This document shows, one piece after another, positions 32,273 through 44,300 of a stretch of 47,949 nt of DNA. The DNA is taken from contig CBFFRP010000441.1 of assembly GCA_965644295.1 (NCBI GenBank), positions 1-47,949 on the forward strand. The letters are read 5' to 3'. Made by a program: the position numbers and the translations under genes. Below the pieces are notes generated by a model, which was not told the DNA's origin, did no database searches, and worked only from the letters and a program-made list of their open reading frames with translations. Position 1 is the stretch's first letter. Every line of letters begins with the position of its first letter. The DNA is from Paraphysomonas bandaiensis (taxonomy: Eukaryota; Chrysophyceae).

Positions 32273-32600
32273 CATACATACATACATACATACATACATA
32301 CATACATACATACATACATACATACATACATACATACATACATACATACATACATACATACATACATACATACATACATACATACATACATACATACATA
32401 CATACATACATACATACATACATACATACATACATACATACATACATACATACATACATACATACATACATACATACATACATACATACATACATACATA
32501 CATACATACATACATACATACATACATACATACATACATACATACATACATACATACATACATACATACATACATACCTACCTACCTACCTACTTACATA
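32149..32600. repeat. (TACA)n microsatellite, ~450 bp
   Basis: It has the same unit and the same plus-strand orientation as the array at 25368-25800, again with CCTACCTAC variants at both edges and an interruption (CACTATACATACATACATACTTAC) near 32220-32245. It lies between the divergent FkbM-type and FolD genes. Confidence 0.97.
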
Positions 32601-32759
32601 CTGCACTGTACATGTATACTTGTGTACATATTGCAGCAGTACAGATATTACAGAATAAAGAACTGAAATTCTAGCAGATTCAAAGTGTGTTCGAGTGTCA
32701 GGACGGAAAGACAAAGCCTGCAGCTCGTGAGTTCACTGTAATCAGCATAGAAACAGATC

Positions 32760-33806
32760 ATGGACTATTCCGATCGCATTATAGACGGTTAGTTAGTGTG
32801 ACTCATGTTGATGTGTCGTGTATGGTATCATATGGTTAACTCACAGGTAGCGCTGTTGCCGCCACTATCCGCAATGAGCTCAAAGAAAAGGTGAAGAGTA
32901 TGGAGAATAAACCAGGTCTAGCGGTGGTGCTGGTGGGGGATAGGCGGGATTCAGCGACTTATGTTCGAATGAAGATAAAAGCTTGCGAAGAAGTCGGACT
33001 GAATTCGTTTGCTGTTCGCCCTTCCAGTGAGGTCACACAGTCAGAGCTGCTAGCTCAAGGTGGCATTCTACTTTTCTTTTTATGTAAGCATTTCACGTCT
33101 ATTTACAGTGGACGAGTTGAATAATCGAGCGGATGTTCACGGGATACTTATTCAGTTGCCATTGCCTGACCACATCGATGAAGAGGCTATTCTTGAAAGA
33201 GTTTTGGTTCACAAAGATGTTGACGGTTTGCATCCATTAAATATAGCACGCTTGTCGACAACCCTCACGCATGGTCTGTGGCAAGCTGATTGGTACTTTG
33301 ATACTCTTGAGTTCAATGTTGCGTGCACACCCCAGGGTTGTATCGAGCTTTTGGATCGTATTGGCTACCCGATTGAATCAAAGCGAGCCGTCGTAATTGG
33401 CCGTTCAACCATGGTTGGTGTCCCCGCCGCTATGCTTTTGATGCGTCGGAATGCAACAGTCACCATTGTTCACTCTAAAACGAGCAACATTCCCGCTATT
33501 ACCCGGGAAGCAGACATACTCATAGTTGCTGCTGGAAAAGCTGGTATGGTTCAAGGAGACTGGATCAAACCTGGTGCCATTGTCCTAGATGTGGGTATAA
33601 ACTCAGTAGATGATTCGGAGGCTAAACGTGGCTACCGGCTAGTGGGTGATTGCGACTGGGAATCTTGCGTTCAAGTTGCTGGTAAGGTCACTCCTGTTCC
33701 TGGAGGAGTTGGACCGATGACCATCGCTATGCTACTGCGCAACACGGTAAACAGCGCGATACGTGAGCAAAGAAGAAAGAATAATAGATCTCATTCTTGC
33801 ACCTGA
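32760..33806 (+). CDS. folD: Methylenetetrahydrofolate dehydrogenase/cyclohydrolase (FolD/MTHFD type)
   Basis: Three exons: 32760-32787, 32847-33059, 33109-33806; 939 nt, 312 aa. It converts 5,10-methylene-THF to 5,10-methenyl- and 10-formyl-THF with NAD(P). Visible motifs: GLAVVLVGDRRDSATYVRMK with the catalytic Lys, VHGILIQLPLPDHI, KDVDGLHPLN (Asp of the active site), AVVIGRSTMVGVPAAMLL (nucleotide-binding loop), DILIVAAGKAGMVQGDWIKP, and VTPVPGGVGPMTIAMLLRNT. It lacks a formyl-THF synthetase domain, so it is monofunctional in layout. No clear targeting peptide precedes the first domain, suggesting a cytosolic enzyme. Between HPLN and the CTPQGC motif there is a segment about ten residues longer than usual (THGLWQADWYFDTLE region). 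It is read continuously in this model; a missed intron is possible but not needed for frame. Confidence 0.95.
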
Positions 33807-34936
33807 GTGTGAAACGGCTGAGTATGAATATCAGCTTGTATATAGCTTGATTAACATTTTAGAAATGCTTGGAGCGCATATCGTGTGTTGAACAGAAAGT
33901 AAGCCAAACGAGTATCAATGGAATGTAGACACCCTCGGTTGCACTTCTAGCAGATTATGTAACTGTATATAGTCATAATTATCTAACCGACTATATTTTA
34001 ATGGCTTAAAATCGTGTTAGAATACTTGTTATAGTCTTAGGCCTCGTTGGAAGGGTGATGTATAAATATATTGTATATCTACTTGCTAAACTGTGAAAAG
34101 CGGAAGTTGCATATTGTCAATTTAATCTACGTTCTATGTGTACAAGCTACAGACGGCATATTAACAGGTATAGTATTTTCGATTGGGATTAGGAAGGTAA
34201 TAGTAGGTACAATCACTTCTTCCTCGTGTGTGCGATGCAAGTGACTGATAAGCTGTAAAAAGAATGAAAAACTATAAGAAGAAAGTGTACTAAGTCGTGA
34301 CTGTTGAGTTTTGCTGTTTGAAAGCAATTAAAAGCTGTAGTTCTAAGGTGTACGAATCTTGATTGTTTATGGAAGAATACAGTAGCAGTGATTAACTGTT
34401 TCATGAGATCTCATATTATGGTAGTGGCTATAGCAGCGCAGCTGAAATATACTGACCGTATAAGAGCGTGACTATCTAAGATTGGTAGTGCGTTGAGACA
34501 ACGTAAATTTGGCGAATGACAATAAATGATAAGTGATATTGATCATAATCTATAATTTAGCATTGGGTGTATAATCACATTCAGCTACTTAAGACTAGAA
34601 CAGCCGTAATATATCAAATCATGACAGTGACAACGACACCTAGTATATCGGAACAGGAAAAAGTTTATTAAATACACGCCATCAGAAAACATTCAAAATC
34701 ACGAAGAAACTAGCTGGTATAAATTTACAATGACTGCGCACACCTCATCTAAATTTACAACGACTGCTACATACAATGTTCAAATTCTCTCAAAAATATG
34801 CACAAATACAATAAATATATGATACCACTGGCATCAATAAAGACATCCGTTTTCGTTTACACATAAGAGCAACACTATGCTTTTATATATATATCCACCC
34901 AAGAAAATCGGTTTCTATTCAGCAATCTGTTTTCGA
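33807..34936. other. Convergent intergenic region
   Basis: Between the 3' ends of FolD and the cyclin gene. AT-rich, and the frames at 34127-34404 are not protein-like. Nothing recognised. Confidence 0.5.
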
Positions 34937-36680
34937 TCATCGAATAGGCCCTTCGTTTTGATTTCCGCGTATTCTTTTTGACGAATGTAGATAACAGGAC
35001 TGGGCAGTACATGTATTATCAGCTTTCGGAATGTTACTGACTACTTCAGGGACGATACGCACACACTGCTTGAAACCATTGCTTACAATAAGGTGACTGG
35101 GATCTAGCGTACACGTAACAATATTTTGCTGCACATCACTGTGGATTTTCTGGCATATATCGTAATGAAATAACTTTACTGGTGAAACCAACTTATCAAA
35201 TTTTAGTTGCTGGGGAGTCACAGCAACAACGCTCGAACTGCAGTGAAAATACTCCGGTTTATCGTACTTTTTCAATACACCCGTGAACCCAGAGGAGTAC
35301 AACGCATAATGATCGGCTGCGATTCGCTGCACTATGGGATACAGCTCTTTCTCGCTATACTGTGTATAAAACTCCATTGTCGTACTCCAAATTGATTCTC
35401 CGTGTGGTCGAGTGTACTAAAGTATAAGTCAGTACGATAAAGCATTCAGTTGAACAGGTAACAATTTTCACTGAACTAAGGCACACACTGCACCTGATGT
35501 GTTAAATGCATCGCCGCTGCTGCAACCAAGGACATTTTAAATTGATTGAAGGAATAGTTCTGTACATAGCTTAATAATGTACTGGAAACGTATCAAATCA
35601 AAATAGCACCAGATCAGTGGTGCACTGATTTCAACTTGCGACCCCATATACTACCAATGTATAATGGTATGCGATCAAAATTTCACGTACCAGAAGAGTA
35701 ATATCAAGCAACATATGTGCAAGCGACTGCTCCCGTAAGAATCTTCCCCGTGGTTGTTCATAAGGTCTACTATCTCCAGCATCGATTCGAGATATTAGAA
35801 GCAAATGAGACAGAAAAAATAAACGAGTTGGACGAATAATTTCAAATTCGATGCAGCTTAAGATTCGTCGCTCCATGGCGATCATGCTTGCATGAGTGAA
35901 GCAACGGTCCGCAATCTTGACAAAGTCAGATATAGATGGTACCTGCAAAGAATGACAATAATACAATCATATATGAATCCATGCATATCTGCAGCAAAGC
36001 TTATACATGTAGCAGCATTGTACTAATGCCATTAATAAAACACACCGAATCAACTAAACTATATGCGCAAGTAAGATATATCAATTTTCGACTGAAAAAG
36101 AGTTGGTTAAAACCTGCTTTTGTTCCAGCTTTGCAGCCAGTAGCACACATGTGCATCCCACTAACTGAAACTCACGCACAGGAATACTTGCACGTTGCAA
36201 ACAGTCATCCAGGATATGCACGCTCAAGTATAGAGTGGCTGAATCAACAGTAGTAGATAGCACTTTCAATAACCAGTCGACTAATTTGACATGCATGTCG
36301 GCGGTAATTTCTGTCTGAATCTGGTGAAACACTTCGCGACCCGATTTGGCAGATTGTACGTACATAGTCTGCATTAAACACTCATATATTTCACAAACTT
36401 ATTATACAATAGGCATAATAAAACCGCAAATAGAACACAATGCTGTCAATATAATAATTTATTTAATCTAATACAACATGCAGATTAGCTTGTTTGGGCC
36501 CACCTCCGACAAGCTATTGTGTCGTAATATGGACTGCGTATAGGTGGGATCATAGAGGGAGAGGCTTTCTGTATCACTACAAACATTGATATTCTTAACG
36601 CCAATTCGACTCCTTTCACGCTTATTTAGACAACATGTGGACGAGGCTTGAACAGGAAGTGGGCTGCATATGTGGTACAT
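34937..36680 (-). CDS. A/B-type cyclin
   Basis: Five coding exons: 36680-36504, 36368-36114, 35942-35691, 35559-35494, 35416-34937; 1230 nt, 409 aa. A likely 5'UTR intron lies at 36740-36683. The first cyclin fold covers residues about 40-165: SLYDPTYTQSILRHN, EITADMHVKLVDWLLKV, SATLYLSVHILDDCL, FQLVGCTCVLLAAKLEQKQ, ISDFVKIADRCFT. The second fold follows, with ERRILSCIEFEIIRPTRLFF, then LLNYSFNQFKMSLVAAAAMH. The hallmark M-R-x-x-L-V-D-W-L is M-H-V-K-L-V-D-W-L here, and the usual K-[YF]-E-E is K-L-E-Q, so CDK contacts may differ. No N-terminal destruction box (RxxL near the start) is obvious. It is divergent from the Myb gene, which is typical of cell-cycle regulation but not proof. Confidence 0.85.
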
Positions 36681-37548
36681 ATCTGCAGACAACAAGACAA
36701 CTCTAATTAGACAGAGACAGATAGAGGCAGGTGCACGTACTCCACTCTTAGATATCAATACTGAGCAGCGCTAAAGTAGTCTATATACAGATAAGCATAC
36801 TGAGAGAAAGTTTATCGGATCTGTCACATCTCCATATCACGAAACAACACAATCAATGGGTGCAATGATGCCTCTCCTATGCTGAATATCCCTCTGCTCC
36901 TAATAGAATACTATACGAATAGTCTACGATAAGGAAGGGTGAAGATAGCGTAGTCTAAAGAGCAGTACAATTCACGTACGCAAAAGAAGTTTCCGAGTTG
37001 AAAATACGATATGCTGATACATGTTCATATATCTTAATATGGATCTATGTACGGGCAGTATAGTATGTGTATGCCTATCCGAACCAAACTTCAGGTCATC
37101 TGATGTAACCTTTACCAATGCATTCAGTTTACTGTGTGATGATTGGTTCATTGCCAGTGAAATACGTGTTGTAGGTTCTGTATACCACGTACTGCTGTAC
37201 ATTTGGAGGAGTTGTTGAAGTTAACACACATCATCTTTAAGAGACACCGCGAAGTTCTGGTGACCTCCAAAGGAATCATTTCAACTTCTTCCAACTTTTT
37301 CTTCTAATATTTGGAGTAACTTCAGATATTAACTGAAAAATGCTATCTGTTTTTTGTGTTTCTTATCATTTATATCGTTTGAGAGCGAGAACTTCTACCA
37401 AAACTGTGAAGACTTAATAGACTGATTGTTCGTAGTGTACATGACTGTGGGACCAAGTCCATTATCATGAGAACGAATATATCGATGATGTATTTTTTGA
37501 CTTGAAATTATCGGATTTATCAAAGGAAATATAGAGATAATATATATC
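36681..37548. other. Divergent promoter region, cyclin / Myb
   Basis: It contains the probable 5'UTR intron of the cyclin gene (36683-36740) and AT-rich DNA. Open frames near 36972-37218 are not convincing. Both promoters should lie here. Confidence 0.45.
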
Positions 37549-38839
37549 ATGAACCACACTGCAGAGGACTTGTCGTGCATGTGGTCAGATGAAGATGTAA
37601 GCATCCGTTTTATCCTCTCATTACAGTTTACTTTTTTTAGTAGTGTTTATTCAAGTGGAAAGAGATGTCTCTTAATTCAACTGAAGTTACGAAGAAGTCA
37701 TGGACTAAAGAGGTCCATACATATGTATATATCCAGACATGATATTTGATATCATATTCTGACACACAGGAAGATGACAAGTTACGGGAATTGGTGAAGA
37801 TAAATGGCCCTAAAAAGTGGTCAAAAACAGCTCAAGGAATTCCAGGAAGAAAGGCGAAACAATGTAGGGAAAGATGGTACAATCATGTTGACCCAAATGT
37901 GAACAAGGCACCTTGGTCATTGGAGGAGGAGAGAATAGTCTTGGAGGTTTGTCGTCTGCTTGTTAGAATATTGATTGAAAAATTCATATTTCACACATCT
38001 CGATACGTATTATAGCTTTTATTTAACGCACGTATATGGTACATGAATAACATGTGAACACTTGCTCGATACAGAAACATCGAGAGATAGGGAATCGATG
38101 GTCAGCCATATCTAAGCTTCTTCAGGGTCGTACTGACAGTGCAGTGAAGAACCACTGGAACTGTTACATGAAGAGAAAGGTAGCGGAATACTTAGCGAAT
38201 ACGTATGGATCTGAAAGATCAAAGCCCAATCCAAATGATGGTAGATTTGATTACGGTGAGGCATATGTAGTCTATATTCTATGTAGCTGACTATATGTTG
38301 CTTACTTCACATGTATTTTTGAGTAAATTTATTCTTCAGATAACGATGATATTTTACGAATGCTACCATCAATGCGCCCTTCATTTGCCGTGACTTCTAC
38401 TCCCACTAGTGGTGTCCGCCCATCGTATCCTGCGTTACTCAGTCCCACTAGTCGGCAGGTCACTAAAAAAATGAAGTCTGCAAATGAATTAGCATCTGGT
38501 GACGAACCTTCTGACCCCTATACATCTTATCAACGCAACAATATAACATCCTCCTGTACTTCACACAACGTAGCGCACACCTCATCTAACGTAGCCACCA
38601 TGCAGATAACTACTCCAATTCTGACCCGTAGCTTTTCTCATGGCTTAAGCTTTGATATGCTTGAGGCAGAAAAGGGAGACCTATCGATTGATATTGCGCA
38701 TTGCTTTTCGACTGACACGCTACCAGGGTCAGTAAGTGTTGACTCGGAAGAGGTGGGTGCAGGGTACTGGACTGAAGCCTTGCAATTACTACACAGAGGA
38801 GATACATTGCCGTCAAAAGATGAAGGTGATGACGTATAG
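37549..38839 (+). CDS. Two-repeat (R2R3-like) Myb DNA-binding protein
   Basis: Five exons: 37549-37596, 37656-37712, 37770-37946, 38075-38255, 38340-38839; 963 nt, 320 aa. The first Myb repeat (about residues 30-78) reads KKSWTKEEDDKLRELVKING, KKWSKTAQGIPGRKAKQCRE, RWYNHVDP. The second (about 79-130) reads NKAPWSLEEERIVLEKHREI, GNRWSAISKLLQGRTDSAVK, NHWNCYMKRK. The regularly spaced Trp residues and the QCRERW and KNHWN recognition helices are intact, so DNA binding is expected at a c-Myb-like site. The C-terminal half is Ser/Thr-rich and ends in an acidic stretch, consistent with an activation region. The 48-nt first exon is short and was chosen because it keeps frame. Confidence 0.88.
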
Positions 38840-39399
38840 GGCAACGTAGGGTTATCACAGCATGGCTAATTTTACGTTGCTATGATTTGAGACATCCATG
38901 AAAGTAGCTACAGTTGCATATAATTGATGTCGTTATGAAATTTGTTAATACTAGCATGAGAGATTATTGTTTATTACATAGTATGAAGTTTTAGTGTATG
39001 GTGTCTCCATTATATATTACATGCACAAAGCCTATGAGAAATATTAACGACGTATGTATGACTTAAAAGTTAATTTGGTTTTCCTTGATGCACATTGAAT
39101 TGAACTCGTTGTACTTTTCTTTAAACAAATTGCGAAATGTCACATAACATATACACATATACTGCTGATGCTAAGTACTAGCTAGATAAAAAGAATGTAC
39201 GATTATTGTCCAATTGAAGGAGCACTCCCTCTGTATTACTTATCGGGTTCCTCATTACTCCTGAATACTCCACAATTAATCGTTGCTAATACGACGGCAC
39301 ACATCAATAGAGTTATAAGATATTCAAATAATGAGATCTACACAGATATCAATACACATTCATCAAAGCATCCCCCACATGGTACGAATCTCCACGCTT
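38840..39399. other. Convergent intergenic region
   Basis: Between the 3' ends of the Myb and IST1 genes. AT-rich, nothing recognised. Confidence 0.5.
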
Positions 39400-40790
39400 C
39401 TACTTTTTAAGTTGAGCGAAGCGTAACGTTAGATCATCTATGGTAGGAGTGGATGTGGTTTGGCTACTTGACGGGGCATCATGAGGAGGTTGAGGCTGCG
39501 ATGGTGGTGTTGGTAAAACCTGGTACGACGGTGACGTTATACTCTTGCCAGGAGGGTCCTCCTCCAGGTCATGCGGAGAAGCCTGTTGCTGGTCCTGGTA
39601 TTTAGGATCACCGTAAATGATAGTAGTCGGTTGTAGATCGACCACAGAAGCATGCTTTATCGATTCTTCATATGACGGTAGACCCTGGTATATAAGACAT
39701 ACTGATCAACCAGAATGCATACAGTTACACAACACATACGTTATTAGTGTCAACTGAAGTAATAGTATGTTCCTCGTACACATGCTGGAAACCAGATGCT
39801 GGAGCCATTGGTACGGAAAAACCCATCTGAGTGTCATTCTTGTATCGGCCAGTCTCATCTATGGGGAACGACTCATCATCCCTAATTAAAAAATACCGAT
39901 GAAAAATTCGACAAATGGATACTTAATATAAACATAATATTAAACCCCACGTCACATACAAATGTGTGAGAAAACGACTGCAACACACAGCTGACAATGG
40001 GTACGCACGACACGTTTAAAGTACGATCCTCTACGCACCACGGCACTTCATATTCTCTTGCTATTTCTTTTAAATACTTCCGTATCAAGAGAGGTGATGG
40101 AGGGGAAATGTTTAACTGTGACAAAATTAAGACCTCACATTAAGTAGAAAATCCACTTAAAATCATATGAGCATAAGAACAGTGGAAGAGAGTTCAATTA
40201 TCACAATATAAATCATACCTTGTGAACTACTCGAGAATTGACGAGATTTTTCTCATTGTTATTGGCCTCCTCATAAAATTTGTTTCCATATTTCTTTATA
40301 AGTTGTTTTCTGATCCCTTCTAGTTCAGAGATATCGACTCGAGAGGATGCCCATAGCACTGTAGTAACAGCCTCGAGAAGATCTACTGGACATTCATCAT
40401 GAGAAGAGAGGTGTTTACATCGCTCATGAACAAGGCTGCACATCAGTTCGATGATTTCATAAGCCTCCATGGTGAAATCTGCAACACACAATATATCGGC
40501 TCATTTGCGGCACAGATATCAGGGGCGCAGTAGCATACCGTCACGAATAATGTGTTCCACGCGAATAATAGCTTTTTCGTCCTTCCCATCAGCTAACAAC
40601 TTGGAGACCTGATATCATTAAATAATGAGTTACATATCATCACCCACACAAAATTGGCACTATCCCACCTCTCTTTTGGCATGCTTTGACTGAGTAGCTG
40701 CAGAAAGACTAGGGTTAAAGTTTGATTTTATTTGCTGTGGTGTCAATTACCTCTCTTGTTGTTAGCAATTTGAATGCGCTTTGATGCCAT
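39400..40790 (-). CDS. IST1: IST1-like ESCRT-III factor
   Basis: Seven exons: 40790-40751, 40697-40669, 40608-40539, 40478-40219, 40115-40009, 39881-39740, 39684-39400; 933 nt, 310 aa. The N-terminal IST1 domain reads MASKRIQIANNKRATQSKHA, KREVSKLLADGKDEKAIIRV, EHIIRDDFTMEAYEIIELMC, LEAVTTVLWASSRVDISELE, KYGNKFYEEANNNEKNLVNS, LLIRKYLKEIAREYEV. That is the long helical hairpin of ESCRT-III-type subunits. The middle is Pro/Gln/Ser-rich with LPSYEES. The last 12 residues, DDLTLRFAQLKK, match a MIT-interacting motif type 1, the tail that binds Vps4 and other MIT-domain proteins. It acts in multivesicular-body sorting, tubule scission and abscission. The first two exons are only 40 and 29 nt. Confidence 0.92.
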
Positions 40791-41368
40791 TTTTAGAAGA
40801 GGCTTCAGCTTTGACTCGTCATAAGGAAACAAAAAATCCATTTTATTTCTCTGACTTAACTTCTATGGGTGAGATAATACACGAGTGTTATTTGGTTGAA
40901 AGCTGTTCAACTAACTTCTACAGTATAAGCCACCTCTACCGGGTGTATAAGGTAGATAAGGAGTAATTGAAGAGTGGAGTTTGCAGCTCATTTCATCATT
41001 TTCTTTGCGTCGGAAATCCTCATCAAAAGCAAGTTCCCAAAAAAATGTGTTGTGTGTATCAGTCCATATCACACTGTAGAATTATACTGCTGCTCGTGCT
41101 GCTGCTGTGTGCATAAGTAGCGGTATTCTGAGGTTATACAATACAGTAGTCTGATTACTGAAACAGCACTGTACTGGTGTCCTGTACCTATATAGCTATC
41201 TGGTATACAGTACAGCAGTACAACACGCTAACATCTCTGTCGTTTCCATCGTTATGTCTATCAGTCTGAGAAAGAAGCAATAAGTCGATCATTATACACG
41301 GCACTGATAGCCACAACCACAACGACTGTTCCTCTGCAAAAGTAATTTCTCATTTCTTATTCATTGTA
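40791..41368. other. Divergent promoter region, IST1 / DNAAF5
   Basis: Non-coding, with several CAGTA/TACTG inverted short motifs near 41150-41225 (for example GTATACAGTACAGCAGTAC). No gene seen. Confidence 0.45.
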
Positions 41369-44300
41369 ATGTCAGACACTGAACAGCTGCATATCATTCA
41401 ACAAAAATTTCAACGCGACATCAATCGCATGTCTGAGTCTGACCGCAACACACGTAAACGTGGTCTGATAAAACTATTGGAGGGATTGCCATGGGACAAT
41501 GTAAAAGAGTCGGGGGGGCTGAGACTCCTCTGCAGGGATCAGCTCTTTGCCCCTCTGCTAGTTACTGTTTCAGATCCTGTAGAAAAGTGCAGAGAAACGT
41601 CACTTGCTTTACTGAAGAAAGTTGTGGTGCTATGTAGCCCACTTGACCAAGCAGCGGCTGTTGAGTTGTGCACAGTGTTGTGCCGCCGTATTAATGAGAT
41701 TCCATATCCTGAGAATGGTGAGGAGTTGCGTCTACAAATTACAGAGTTGTTGCTTGTCGTCTTAACCCAGCCGGTGGTTCCTGAACTTCTTCACAATATT
41801 TCGGAGGCCATATTACCAGCTGTTAGCAAAGCATTAGTAGACTCGTTTCCAGCTGTTAAGCGCGTATGTTGTGATATAATCGAGTTATTTACCACTCACG
41901 TGCCTGAATCTGTGAGAACCCACTTGAAAGTATTATTGAAAGGGTTGGATGGCAACGCATCTCATCAACATCACAGGGTGAGATCGGCCTCTATCGCGGT
42001 ACGTTGTTAAAATTGAGTATATATACCTATGTGTATCGTATACGTTACAGGGCAATTTTGTGTTATGTAGAAATGCTTTACGTATTATCCTTTAAGCGTG
42101 CTATATGCAATGTAGTACAAATTGCATATTCCGTTTTTTGTTGTCGTGTATTGGCAGTAAGTATTATGCCCTTTTTGGACTATTTTGCTATGTCTGAATG
42201 AAGGTGTTGTTGGATGATTTTGTAATTGAACAATGCACCACCTCATGTGCTATTCATAACAGGCCATTGGAAATATCATCGCATGTATAGCACATCCACT
42301 ACCGCATGATACTACTCACGCCTATGAGTCCACCTATTTGACTACAATGCGCGATATTGTACTTCCTGTGCTATCCAAGACTAGTGGTGACCGATCCGCT
42401 AATCCGCGATTACAATCTGCCCTGTTATGTGGGAAAATTTTAGGTTGTCGGATAGCATGGGGCACATTTTTCGATCCAAATGAAACATTTTCTGGGAATG
42501 TTTTCAATGCCCCACTAGGAAATAATCAAAGGGGTGTTCCACCGGGAGAATGTAACCGCGTTGATATTGATACGGAAGTTTTATCTGTTCTTGTAATGCT
42601 AATGGGAGATCCAGATGACAATGTTCGGAAAGACAGCATGAAGGTATCTACCAATATGTTGCACTGGTGCTATATCGTTATATATTCCTTTGTTCGGTTG
42701 AAAATATACCTCTAGCGGTGAGGTATTTGCCATAACAGAAATTGATGACACTGAATCATGTTTGATTTCTGTTGCGTGTTAATATTTTGTATGCAGATAT
42801 TGTTGGGGTTATGTGAACAATGGGTTGAGTACAAATCACGGACACAACAGGAGTCCCTCGTTGTGGACCATTCTGAACCGGTACATGAAGTACTTTTTAC
42901 TATTGCCAATCATGCACAATATCAATATATACTTATATGCGTTTGTTGTAACTTTAGCATAGATGGAAGTGGAGGCTTCTGTAGCAGAACGCTCGGAGTT
43001 TCTTAACCTTTACGCTTCTTTCGTACTGGACGCTCTCTCTAGAGGCGTGCTCGCTGGGTGGACAGTTGATGCAAGGTATCATAGAAACTAACGCGTCATT
43101 TCAAATATGCTTATGACTTCGTTTAATGAATAATATCGATGGACTGTATATGAAATATAGTTTTAGGTATCTACCTAATGCAGAATTGTGTTTTCTGCTG
43201 CCATGGTTACTTTTGTTGTTAAATGACATCTCAACTTTCAAACGTTTCACTGATTTTCATTGACCTCAGATTACGATTCTTGCGAGCCATTAATGCCCTG
43301 ATTATAGCTGTGGAAAATATTTGTGAAAGTCAAAGCGGTGCGGAATTAGTCACGGGAAAACTTTTGCCTCAACTCCTTCAAGCCCTATCGAATGTGATAT
43401 CTGACGAGGTAGTGCTCAGGAGCTTTCCGTTTGATTCTTACTAGTTTATTATACTAGGATTCAGATATTCGTCATGCTGCTCAATCTTGTACCAATTCAA
43501 TTGGGAGAGTTTCAGCTGCTGGGGGATTGAGTTTAGTACGCGGTAACGATGTGGCAGAGTCACCTGGATATCTGTGTGGTGTATTGGATTATGTGGCACC
43601 AAGAGTTAAAGGAGAAGTAGCTGGAATGGACACCGCTCATCATCGTGAGTCTTCTATTATTTACCCATTTAGAGTTGTTGTAGTCATGATTTTTGTGTTA
43701 GTAAATGTATTATTTTGTCATTGATTACTGCTGATATTTAGTGGTGCTATTGCTTACGTGTTGTGCTTTCTGTTAACAGGAACTACAGCTATGCTTCTCC
43801 TGACTGAAATCATGGCTGGTGTTGCTACTATAGTACCAGAGAATTACTTTGAAAACAGTGAATTGTGCACCTTCGTCCATGACGCTGTGGTTGCATGCTC
43901 TGTTTGTCTGGCCTGCCCTTCATTGTAAGTGGTGTTAAAATGCACTGTTAGATTTTCCCAATGTTCACGTCAACGAAACGCCTTATTTTCATTGTGTAAC
44001 AGTGTTGTATATTGAAGCTACTCTATTTTCTGGAAGTCGTCCAGATTGATTTCGACTGTTTTGAGTTGTTTGTTATGTCAGGTATGAATTTAGAGAGCCG
44101 ACATCGCGAGAAGCGGCACTGTTGTTGACTCGAGGACTGGCTAAACATTTTCCTGCTACATTTAGGCTTTCGGATACGTGTCAGGTAATTTTGTCGTTGT
44201 AGCATCTATACTCTTTAATGTTCAGTTTGTGCACGTATTAGCCGATATGTTCCAGTATTTTAGTTAATGTTGTGTTTGGTATTTCCACTGCGCGCACATG

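Noticed and set aside
32045-32674. Open frames of the same kind over the second array
   Set aside because: Microsatellite artefact; no upstream start or flanking homology.
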